A stretch of DNA of 64,000 bases from Geosiphon pyriformis (lineage: Eukaryota; Glomeromycota; Glomeromycetes; Archaeosporales; Geosiphonaceae), in the NCBI GenBank assembly GCA_016748015.1, contig JAAOMT010000096.1, positions 263,155 through 327,154 of the forward strand, in the 5' to 3' direction. How positions within the stretch are numbered: position 1 is the stretch's first letter; the number at the start of each line of letters is the position of its first letter. Under the pieces are notes generated by a model that had not been told where the DNA came from, searched no databases, and worked only from the letters and a program-made list of their open reading frames with translations. Position numbers and translations under genes: made by a program. Of this stretch, positions 1 through 9,856 are shown in pieces.

Positions 1-240
1 AAATTGCTGTAAAATTTGTCTTAAAACTTCCATAATTTGTTGTCATGATTGAAAATTTTAATTTACGTCCCACGAATTCGTACATAGGCCAACAGTGTTT
101 ATGAAAATTTATATGTTAAATTAATTCTTTTAAAAACTTTCAATATGATTAACCTTTCGTCAAAGAAAGTCGCTTTCAAAATAACATTTTTTTTAAAATT
201 CAAGTTTTAAAATTTTTAAGATCAAATTTAAAGCAAAAAT

Positions 241-480
241 TTTATATTGTAATGAATTTACCTTGAATAATTGGTTTAAATTGTTCTTTACAACTTCCTG
301 CAAAATAACTTTCCACGCGACCATAAAATGCTCTACTTTCCTATTGACTATAACTTACAAAATTTTGATAGGATTTAGGTTGGGACAGTGGAATGGCTGA
401 GAAAGTTTTCTTGAAAGAATTTTCGAGTTTACAACAGATATGCTTGACCAATTGTTGCCTAAAATCTTATCTCACCTTTG
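241..480 (-). pseudogene. Fossil C-terminal end of a Tc1/mariner-type transposase
   Basis: On the minus strand, reading down from 420, one frame gives SQPFHCPNLNPIKIL, a stop, then VIVNRKVEHF and about 25 more residues. This resembles the last catalytic block of Tc1/mariner DDE transposases, where a W-P...S-P-D-L-N-P-I-E-x-L-W segment carries the final acidic residue. Here the D of PDLNP reads N, the E after NPI reads K, and the following Trp is a stop, so the enzyme could not be active. I could not follow the two upstream catalytic aspartates, and no terminal repeats were recognised. The reading rests on one short motif; a chance match in A+T-rich DNA is possible. Confidence 0.4.
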
Positions 481-570
481 TTACATAGTTCAAATAAATT
501 TTATCTAGACTTTCATTACATATTTTTTATATACATTTAAATTATTGAAATAAATTTTAAGATTTCTATT

Positions 571-620
571 TTTAATTATTTTTAATTATTTTCAATTATT
601 TTCAATTATTTTCAATTATT
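571..620. repeat. 10-bp tandem repeat, five units
   Basis: Five 10-base units stand in perfect register: TTTAATTATT twice, then TTCAATTATT three times. The two unit types differ by a single T/C transition. No gene is attached to it. Confidence 0.85.
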
Positions 621-752
621 TTTTGTAAGTTTATTTAGGCTGTTATTAAAGGATATAAATAATTATTAAATTTGATCTTATGTTAAAAATCAAGTTACCT
701 AATGCACTCAAACTCCTGTAAAATCAAAGGTAAAGTCGTTAAGTACTCTTGA

Positions 753-986
753 CTCAATGTTCACCCGCAATATCACCGAAATCGCTTAAGTAACTGGTGT
801 TTTCTTCGCTCCTATCAACGCTATGTCGCCCTACTTTTCAATAGCAAATTTCTCCAGGTTGAGAAAATCGTTCACGAAAATCATTTCGTTACTGCAGCGA
901 GAATCAAAGCGTTCAAAGAAATGCATACAGGTTTAAAGTTGGCAAATAAACTGCTTAAAATAAGCTTTCATTGTAAGTCTATCTAA
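753..986 (+). other. Unidentified open frame without a good start, possible dead exon
   Basis: A 77-codon stretch is open in one frame between a TGA at 750-752 and a TAA at 984-986. The peptide is mixed and protein-like (segments HPQYHRNRLSNWCFLRSYQR and AARIKAFKEMHTGLKLANKL), unlike the Lys/Ile/Asn/Phe-only translations of the surrounding A+T-rich DNA. The only ATG comes late in the frame. A donor-like GTAAGT occurs near 973, so this could be an internal exon or part of a dead mobile element. No family was recognised. Confidence 0.25.
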
Positions 987-2439
987 GCATGTCACTCACC
1001 TCCAAGCAAGACCTCCATGTCGTGTTTTGCCATGGCCATAATGTAGTTATCATTGAAAATTTTTAGGCTGTTTCGAAGCATAATGTGGAGAAAAAAGTAA
1101 AAGAAATGGTAGAAAAAAATGGTCTCTAGAGGTTTTTATTGAGAGTAAAAAAGAATGGGCAAATCATCCAGAGGAGTGATATTTATTAATATTGATAACA
1201 TGCTTGCACATATTCAGGCTTGTGTAAATCCAGAAGGAGGCCATACTAAACATTAGTTTCTATATATATCATAGCATTGGTATTAAAATATTTTGAATGA
1301 TAAGTTTTTCTGGGTTTGTATTTAAAAAAATTGTGTAATCCAAAAGAGTTGTTCTCCATTACTTCCCGCCAGGGCTGTATTTGAAGTATTTTGGGCTAAA
1401 TTTTCAAAAGAAACCGTCTTTTGAGAACAAGTTAAGTTTCCTAGGGAAAAACAGCTTATGTGATCATATTTTGTGGTATTTATATGATCGCTTATGATGT
1501 TTATTTAAATGTCTATTTTTTTCACCATAATTTCTAGTGTTTTTAAAACTTTTATGATTATAGGTTTAACCTTATTGAAAAGAAAAAATGCTGTTGATTA
1601 ATTATCTCCTTTGAGTTTTTTTTGAAAAGATTTTAAAAGTTAGCAATTAGATTTTATTATTATTTACAAAAAAATACAATTCATAAAGCATTGTTAACCC
1701 ATAAGTTGTATCTAAATAAAATTGCTTTCTTACTTAAAATTTTCTAACTCTGTTTTTGGTAAGAATATTTTTGATTTTTTCGTTTTATTGTAAGTTTTAA
1801 GAAATAAAAAAGTTTATTTTCAAAATTAAATATCTCCAATAATAACAAAATAATATTCAGCAATTTTAAAATTATTAGAAAAACGATCTACCAAAGGGCA
1901 AAAAGGGTCATTGAAAATTTAATGAATTGGTAAACTTCATGACCAAAGCTAAACTATAAATACAGCCAAAAATTTCTTTCCTGAAAGATGGTGGTTGCAT
2001 TCTTTAAATTTGGATATTTTCGTGATTCGGTTATCATTTTGGTCTAAATTCTATGTTTAAATTACCTTCATTTATTTATTGCATCAAGATATGACCATTT
2101 GAAGACAACAGATTCGATATTATCTTAATAAAAAGATTTCATCGAGCTTTCACGAAAAAGCAATTGAAAACAATTGTACTAAGAGACATTACAGGAGTTG
2201 TCAAGCCAAGTGGATCACTTGAATAGACTGGATTTGCTTTGAATATGCAAATTTCTGGAGAAGTAACTGGAAAACTGATCATAGGTCGTAAGTAATATTC
2301 TTTGCTTGTTAATTTCAATTAATAGTTCTAGTTACTTAATTGAATTTGATAATAGTGTTACAGTTTAAAATTTCCTTTTTCTTTAACATAGTATTTTATT
2401 TTTAAATTATATTAATCCTTTATTAGCAATTGATATCAC
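987..2439. other. Intergenic A+T-rich DNA
   Basis: No gene can be supported. Short protein-like patches appear (about 1160-1250 and 2170-2295, both +), broken by stops and not assignable with confidence. They may be relics of old coding or transposon sequence. Confidence 0.5.
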
Positions 2440-2469
2440 ATATTTTAGCCACATATTTGTAGAATTAGT

Positions 2470-2565
2470 CATTAACTTGATTATTGACCTAATCCTTGAC
2501 TTGTTTATTGACTGAATTGTTGACCTGATTATTGACCAAACTGTTGATTTAATCATTAACTTGGT
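2470..2565 (+). repeat. 12-bp tandem array, eight units (consensus TATTGACCTGAT)
   Basis: Eight consecutive 12-mers stand in exact register with no indels: CATTAACTTGAT, TATTGACCTAAT, CCTTGACTTGTT, TATTGACTGAAT, TGTTGACCTGAT, TATTGACCAAAC, TGTTGATTTAAT and CATTAACTTGGT. Most contain TTGAC or its TTAAC/TTGAT transition variants. The array ends about 20 bases before a TATA box, as expected for reiterated activator sites. The same array, with G and C replaced by A and T, recurs in copy C. Confidence 0.85.
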
Positions 2566-2586
2566 CAACCATCCTTTTTAAAAGAT

Positions 2587-2594
2587 ATATAAAC
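2587..2594 (+). promoter_or_regulatory. TATA box of LTR-like repeat copy A
   Basis: TATATAAA follows the 12-bp array. The equivalent boxes in the other copies are at 54891-54898 and 57533-57539, each again followed by AATAAA within 118-161 bases. Conservation in all three copies supports a real core promoter, now probably inactive in the eroded copies. Confidence 0.55.
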
Positions 2595-2990
2595 AAGACT
2601 CGCTACCATTTGAATATCACCAATTCAATTTACTTTTTTATCTTTCTCATATTTGTTTTCCTTTTTGATCTGGTATCTTTGGATAAAAGATTACAATTCC
2701 TTTCTCTTAATTTCTATTTATTGTTAGTTTAATAAGAAGTATTCTTGAATAAACAACTGATACCTGTTATTGAGTTTTAAGAGCACCAATTAAAGAATAG
2801 AATTATAGCAGTTATGTTATTTTTTATTAACAATACAAACTATTTTCCACCTTGAAATTTTTTCAAAAAAATTAGTGGTTGTGATTTTATGAGATTAATA
2901 TATTAATTGAATCCTTTACTCATTTAATTTGCTTCTTTGATTAAATTTATTTCAATTGGTTTCATTGCCAGACAATACTTGTTTTCTTTG

Positions 2991-5239
2991 TTATTTTATC
3001 CCAAAATTTAACAATATAACTCCCAAATTTTTAATATTTGTGTTTATAAATATATTTTTGGTTGTGTTATTTAAACACTAGACTTAACAACAAACTTGTA
3101 TAATGCTTAGTATTAATAATGCTATAATCAAAGTATTTTATTCAATTTAGTAATCTTTTAGTAAATTTTGTTATAGTTTAACCAAATGTAAGCTAATATT
3201 AAAAAAATTAATAACAAATAAAGACATATCGTATATGACCGAAAAGAAGAAACCTATTTTTGTGATCATCAAGCCCTCTAAAATGGAAAGTTTCTTATGG
3301 TTCGAATCTTTCACGTATATAATAGTACAAATAATCAACAGAAAAAAAGTCTCTTTTTTGCTTTTTCTGTTTTTTTATATATTATTTCAGATGCACTTTA
3401 ATGAATTAAAAGTAATAATTAAAATATAGATATAGTAAAATTAAATATTGAAGATTATAAAAAAATAGTATATTAAAAGAAAATAAATATATTATTTTTA
3501 GTATTAATAAGTATTAAATATTAAATATTAATATTGACAAATTTTATATTATGATAGGATTATAAATTATTTAAAAAAAATTAAAGGTTTCTTATTTTCA
3601 AACTTATTATTATTTTATAAATTTTTTCTGAAGCTAAAAGTTTTTTATTTTCGAGGATTACCTATTTTGGTCATATAAAGTAAAAATATTAAATCAACAA
3701 TTATTTTTCGTATATGATTATATAAGACATTTTTATTTTATTCGTATTTTAATATTTACAGCCACTGTTACTGGTATAATTTTTATATTTTTCTCTCTGT
3801 TTTGTATTTATTTTGTGAAAAATAATTCCAATTGCTTTCTAGCTCTAGCAGTGAAAGGTCTTTTAAGTATAATAACTTAACTTAGAAGGTTGTTAATTAG
3901 TTTAAAGAGTCATAATATAACTGTTAATTTTTAGTGAATTTTGAGTACTTTTTTTTTATGTGTCCAAACTCAATAATAGAGTGGTCAATCCAAAAGTAAA
4001 AAATATAAATAAAATAAATTTAGAATGTTAATTTCCAATCTTAATTTCAAACCAGTTTTGCAAGCTGTTCATTTTGAATTATTAGATCTCAGTTTAAAAC
4101 GGGGTTTAAAATGGTTTAATATTTAAAAATTTAACAATTAATCTACCAAAGATTAATTGGGTTTTTAGGTTTATCAAAATTTAAAGACCAATAATAATAT
4201 TTAAGCAGAGAAAGAAATAATTGTTTTAACATTAATTATTTCATAGAAAATTAAAGAATCACATTTTAAAATGTTATTTTTTGAATTTAGAACATTAAAA
4301 GAAATTTATTTTATAATTGGTTTTTAAATAAGAATTTGTAAATATTTGAAAAAAGAATTTGAAAAATTCGAAATTAATAAAAGTTGTTATTTTACTTTAA
4401 AACTATTTATATACCGTTTTTTTGAAAAAATTTCAATGTTTTGTTATTGGTCTAATTGTTGTTTTTAATTATTTTCTTAATGGGGCTAATTTACTGTTAA
4501 GAATTTATTTTAATAACTTTTTTAAACGTCCTCAATTTTATTAATTTAATATTTGTATAATTTTTTGTCCTGTTGGCATGTTTTTTAAATATATAATAAA
4601 TTAAAATTTATGATAAATTATTTTCAAGTGTAAAATTTTCAAGTTTAACTTATTTGAAAAAATTGAAAAAAGTGTAATAAAAATTATTTTTTTGCTTAAT
4701 ATATTACTTAACATTTTAATTGACATTTTTAACTATTAGATAAAGTAAATATTAGTTAAACTGTTTGAATTAAACCATTTTCTAGATGACTATATTTTAA
4801 TTCTATTTTATAAATTTGTAAATATATTTTAATATTTTTGAAAATAGTAAATATTTTGAAAAGTATAAAAAATGTTTTAACCAAATTTTTAAATCTTCAA
4901 ATATGTTACTGTTGATGTTGTTTTTGATTAAGTTATGCAATATTCGAAAAACCATTTTTATATTTTTTTGATATCTCAAATTTTTTGTGGTTATATTTAT
5001 TAACTTTTAATTAAAAGTAGTTGTTGGTTTGTTGTTTTTCAAGTTTTTTTAATTAAAAAACCGTAAATATTATCAAAATTATTATTAAAACATTTATTTT
5101 TTAAAAAGAAAAAGCTTTTAAGAATTATTCAAAAGTTTAAAATTATTAAATTCTAAATTAATTTTAATAAAAGTAGTAGTTAATTGATTAATTCTAATTA
5201 AAACAAAAACTAATTTCAAAAGTAATTTTAATTTGGTTA
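2991..5239. other. A+T-rich intergenic DNA, no gene seen
   Basis: Only low-complexity A+T-rich sequence is present. A short ATG-started frame at 3235-3429 has the Ile/Phe/Lys/Leu make-up expected by chance here and is not called as a gene. Confidence 0.6.
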
Positions 5240-6000
5240 AACGGTGTTTCAAGGGTCTGTATGAAATCTTAATTACGCAACATGAGAAATGGAACAGGCA
5301 CAAAAACGTATGGACAATGAGGTAGCGAATATTGTGGACTGGGAGATAAACATGGAAGTTTGATACCTGGACTCCGCCTTTGAAATTGGAGATCACAAGC
5401 AAGAAGTCAGCAGGTTTTCGCAGATACGCGATGAAGGCTCTATACAGCTTGTTGCCAGGCACTGAAAGGAAAAAAATTTACAAAAGTATTTCAGCTTCAA
5501 ATATTTCAAATGTGGCCATGTTGAGTCATTAGATCATGTCTTAGGTGTTGTGCTAACATGGAGGTAAGAGTGTCCATTTTGTGTGGATGCGAAATTTCTA
5601 AATCTGTGGTTGGCAAACATTGATATAATTTGGCTATTTGGCTGTTTTGAGAGGTTCTGAGTCAAGAATTTATGCTAAAACTCGTGCGAGAACATGAATG
5701 ACGCTGGCCAAGAGATTCGTTTTCAAGGCTTAGGACGTAGATTCATATAAGGCTTTCAGCTGCCAAAATTGGCCATAGTAAAGATTGTGGAATTTGTCAG
5801 GATCATGGATATAGAAAAGAAGTGATTTCAGTTGGAGAAAGATGGTTTGATTGAGGATGAGGATGCTGAAATTATCAATCCTGTGATAGTTTCAATAAGG
5901 AAATTTTGCATATGGTGGTAAGGTGTGGCATTTTATTAGTGGAATGGGTTTGAGGAAAGGTTACAAATGGTCTCGAATGCTACTAGTATGTTAGGTAAAA
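5240..6000. other. Richer-GC patch, unidentified, probable dead coding sequence
   Basis: Base composition rises sharply against both flanks. On the plus strand a small frame, 5289-5363, starts with ATG and reads 24 residues beginning MEQAQKRMDNEVANIVDW before a TGA. Further protein-like stretches follow in changing frames with stops. It resembles a decayed gene or transposon remnant. No domain was recognised, so no function is offered. Confidence 0.35.
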
Positions 6001-8190
6001 GTTTGCTAATTTTGCCTTGATATGTAGAAAGCACATGAGTCATGTTTTAATATAAAATATGTAACTGTTATGCATTTAAAAAAATATATTTTTGAGTAAG
6101 AAATAATTTGATAATATAATATTAAATCGATATCAAAAATTTTACTTTAGCATCCAATATGTACATATTCTATATTAAACACAATTTATGCTTTTATTCC
6201 ACATTTGATTAGCCACATATTATTCAAATTAATTTTTAGATATTTGAGAAATTTTTCATTTGAAAATATAATAATTAGTTTAAACCTATTAAAAATTTTA
6301 TTTATATGTGTTGAAAACGCATGATTCACATCTATAGTAACTATTTTGTATTTAGAATAAACAGTAGAAGGATCACACTTTGTCAAATCAATAAAAAAAT
6401 TTAAAAATTTAAAAAAAAAAACAAATATGTTGGTTGTTTTGAACTTATTTTAATTAAATAGAGTTTGTAATTGTTAATTTTCTAAACAATTAATTACAGA
6501 ATTATTTAACAAATATGGATTTATTCAAATCTAATAAAGCAAATTATTAAAAATTCACTTTTATTTTTATTTACTATCTTAATAATCAGATATTTAATTT
6601 ATTTTTAAGTAAAAATAATCAGTATTAAACTATTGTTCTCCAATTAAAAAACTCATTTGACATTTTCATTTTCTTTAATATCATTTATGTATTTCTTTAT
6701 TGTCTTTTGCATTTTTATTGTACGACACTTTTATCTTTGTTGAATATAGAAAAAAAAACTCAATATTCAATTAAATAAACAATTTATGACTTCCGTTAAA
6801 ATTTTTACCATTCTAAAATGTAATCATCTAATTGTTGAAAAAAAAATTCATTATTGCCTAATTAACAATAATTAAAAAAAAAACCACAATTTGCTATTAA
6901 AAAAAGCTTTAACGTACAATAATTTAGAAAATTTTAATTTTGTAAAATATAAAAAGATTGGGAATATTTATTAATATCAAAAGTAAATATTCTAAATTTT
7001 TTTGGTTAAAAAGTTTATTAGAAAATCCAAAATGAGAAAATTGGGTAAATTAATAAAAAAATAGGTTTTCACAAAAGCCAGATTGTTATTTAATTCAATT
7101 TTTAAGAAATTTACAAAAAGAAATATTGGAAAACTTTTTGATTACATAATTATTTATAAAATTTTTGAAAAATTTATAAAAATAAACTTTATTCTACAAT
7201 AAATTGAAAAATAAGTTTCAAACTTTTCGAAAAATTAAATATTTTAGGTATTATACTTTTTTGTTATTTGCCAATATGTTTTTTTTATACAAGTTTTAAA
7301 TAATATTTTTTAATTTTATTAAAACTTAATAAAAATAATTAAAAATAATAAATATTAGTAATATTTTATTTAAAAATCAAAAGCTTTTTTTAATTAAAAC
7401 TGTAAATATTAAATAAAATTTAAATAATTTCAAACGTAAAAAATAATTTATGTTCTAGAATATGAAATTTAATTAATCTTTAAAAGTTATAAGGTTAGAG
7501 TAAATTTTATTAAATATTTTTAAAATTTTCAAAGTTATTTTTAGAAGGAGTTTTTTGATTGTGTTTTTTAGAATATTTAAAAGAAAAATCCTTTTTCATA
7601 TTCAGCCAAAAAAGTAACGTGTTTAGGCTTTTATTGCAGTGGCCAAACTTCTTGATGGCAAAATTGATTAAATTTTGATTTCAGTGGTTAAAAATCTCCC
7701 GATCGGGGCAAATTAATATCATTACTAAATATCAAAATAAGTCGTCACTTTAAACGCCAAATCCCAGAAACGGGATGACAGATGATCACATGCTTTAATT
7801 AAATATCTAGCATGTTTTAAAAATCGGCGATCAAAGAAAGTAAATCACATGCATGTGGGAAATTTTTTTTCAACTGTCAATATAATACAGCTGCAGTAAG
7901 ATATTTTACTTTAACTCACAACGCAAACGCTATGCTATGAATTTTTGATTACCAACTTGCATATTTAAAATTTCATTACATACCAGATTTAATGAAGACT
8001 AAGTTTATCCCATCACCCTGTGATATTTTGTTTTCTTTGTCTCATGATATAATCTGATTTTTCATATTTAAGGATGGGTGAGGTTAAGAATTCAAGTTTA
8101 ATGAAATAGCAAGAAACTCAAATTGTCCTTTAAGAAATTTTCTTTCCCGTTTGACAACCCATCCTTCTTTCTTTTTTTTTTTTGAAGCAA
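6001..8190. other. A+T-rich intergenic DNA upstream of the first F-box gene
   Basis: No gene is seen. The last 500 bases are less A+T-rich and contain two short perfect palindromes, CCCGATCGGG at 7698-7707 and CACATGCATGTG at 7846-7857, plus a pyrimidine run just before the start codon at 8191. These may belong to the promoter of the downstream gene, but nothing in the sequence proves it. Confidence 0.5.
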
Positions 8191-9371
8191 ATGACAATGA
8201 TTCAGATTTTCAGGATGAAAAATAACAATCAACCAGAACTTATCTTCGAGAAAAACACTATTATTTCAACAAAATGCAGAAAAGTCTCGAAAAAATTTGA
8301 ATACTGGCTTGGGGTCAACAGTGCAATATCTGATAAACGACTCTTAAATAAATCTCTTGATCTCGAAGAACGATGGTCGCTAGAAATTTTTTCAAATATT
8401 TGCTGTTATCTGACACCCGTGGATCTCTGTTCATTACAAAAAACTTGTAAATATTTTAACAACCTATTAAGATCACCAATTGACTTGATAACACAAAAAA
8501 TATGGGAAACTTCACGAGTTCGCTTTTGTCCCTACTTAACTCTATCACCACCTGAGGGAATGTCTGAGCAAGAATATCAACGAATTACAGATTTTTCATC
8601 TGGTTGTCAACTATGTGGTGACAAAGAGGTGCCCACAAGAATTTATTGGACTGTTGAAATTCGGTGTTGTAAAGAATGTCTCAAGAAAAAAGTTGTAAGG
8701 TAAATATAATATTTTTTAGCAAGAGTTTTCGCAAATGGAACGTTCAGAGTATTCTTTCATTTGTTATTTTCCGATTTTTGTGGATTGATAACAGTAAGCA
8801 ACACCTGAAAAAAGAATGGGATCTCCCTCAAGAATTAATAGACTCACTTCCGACCATGACTCAGCATGATATTTTTGACGATGGTGAAATTTATCTCTGG
8901 AAATCAGACATAAGCACCGTGATAAATGAATATTTACTACTTTCTGTGTTCGCTGCTCAAGAATGGCTCTATGAAATTTCATCACAATCAAAAATTATTG
9001 CACAAAAAACAGCTGAACGTGAATCATGGGATAAAAGGCGTATTCTATGCAAAATTCTGACGGAAAATACTAAATATAAGGAATTGTTACAAAAGCTATT
9101 TGATTCTTTCGGAATTGATCCAAATGTTTTTTGCTATGCTCTACAAAAGAGCAAAGATTACAAGAACTTTCTTGATGATATTAAGATGCGGCCATTTGGG
9201 CGACGTAATTGGGAAACGATCAAACGAAAATTGAGCAACGATATCAATTTAATTTTAAACGATCTGCACGAAAAGGAAAATTTAAAAGAATTGGGAGGGA
9301 ATGATAATTGGAAAGATTTGTGCCCAGCCCAAGAAAGAATGAAAATTGGAAAAGTAAATGATGTTGAATGA
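8191..9371 (+). CDS. F-box protein with four-cysteine zinc-ribbon-like module (paralogue 1)
   Basis: The model is exon 1, 8191-8699, and exon 2, 8795-9371, with a 95-base GT-AG intron in phase 2; the product is 361 residues. Residues about 63-100 form an F-box (core LEIFSNICCYL, then DLCSLQKTCKYFNNLL). In F-box proteins this segment binds Skp1 so that the SCF ubiquitin ligase can act on a target. Residues 139-163 carry C-x2-C and a second C-x2-C pair after about 17 residues, which could bind one zinc ion. Exon 2 begins with a conserved block, WDLPQELI...TQHDIFDDG. The start ATG aligns with that of the paralogue at 30911-32174, whose intron has the same position and phase. No degradation target can be inferred. 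An alternative 3' end using an exon at 9638-9856 is possible. Confidence 0.8.
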
Positions 9372-9637
9372 GTTTTTACTTTACTGGCTTGAGAAAAGAC
9401 ATTCGGTGAGAGGAAATTACAATGAAATTTATTGAAAACTTTTACTCTTTTTAATATATTGATTTGGTAGCAATTATTGAAAATAAAAATTTAAAAATCA
9501 ACCTGTAACAAAACTCTAGATTTAATTTGTAACACTTTAGATGTCAAATTCTGTTTATAAGAAAAATCCCGGATCACTTCCTAACATCGAGGCATCAGTT
9601 AATTATCTGGATTTAACATTTTTCGCCGGTTTTGCAG

Positions 9638-9856
9638 ATTCGAAAAAGAAGTGCTACAACACGGGATAATTGCGACCTTCGGTTTCGAGAGAATAAATTG
9701 GAAATTAAGCTCAATGGAATGATTTCCGGTTTTAGAAGCTATAATTTTCAAATATTGGATTTTACGCATTTGGAAGAGATTAGGAATCTTGAACATACTT
9801 GGTATTTGAAGCCCACAAACCAAGAACTTGAACATTTGAAAATTAGAGAGTGCTAA
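9638..9856 (+). other. Possible alternative last exon of the upstream F-box gene
   Basis: An acceptor TTTTGCAG ends at 9637 and opens a 72-codon frame ending in TAG-free sequence until TAA at the 9854-9856 stop. Its peptide looks real (segments LEIKLNGMISGFRSYNFQIL and LKPTNQELEHLKIREC). A donor-like GTAAAT at 9354 in the F-box gene is in phase 0 with it, so splicing 9353 to 9638 would keep the frame and replace the last five residues by this exon. The intron would be 284 bases, longer than the others here. Alternatively it is an independent gene fragment: a separate ATG frame at 9541-9669 overlaps it in another frame. Confidence 0.3.

Larger units (their letters stand above)
2440..2990 (+). 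repeat. LTR-like repeat, copy A (least decayed)
   Basis: This is the best preserved of three related repeats in the window; the others are B, split between 47836-47894 and 54796-55280, and C at 57300-57920. In order it holds an eight-unit 12-bp array (2470-2565), a TATATAAA box (2587-2594), and an AATAAA signal (2748-2753) followed by a region alignable with C over roughly 200 bases. A TATA box with a polyadenylation signal about 160 bases later is the layout of the U3-R-U5 part of a retrotransposon LTR. No coding region, primer-binding site or target duplication was found, so a solo LTR or another promoter-bearing repeat is equally possible. The ends are approximate. Confidence 0.5.

Noticed and set aside
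2173-2295. Frame reading IVLRDITGVVKPSGSLE then a stop and ISGEVTGKLIIGRK, similar to the start of an ABCG/PDR nucleotide-binding domain
   Set aside because: The Walker A segment that should follow is absent and a stop interrupts the frame; the similarity rests on a few common residues.
2470-2565. Regular direct repeats considered as a CRISPR array
   Set aside because: Units are 12 bases with no spacers, and the host is eukaryotic.
3295-3315. GGTTCGAATC, like a tRNA T-loop; also GGTTCGACTC near 19616
   Set aside because: No acceptor, anticodon or T-stem pairing can be built around either site.
3235-3429. 64-codon ATG frame
   Set aside because: Composition is Ile/Phe/Lys/Leu as expected by chance in this DNA; no partner exons or motif.
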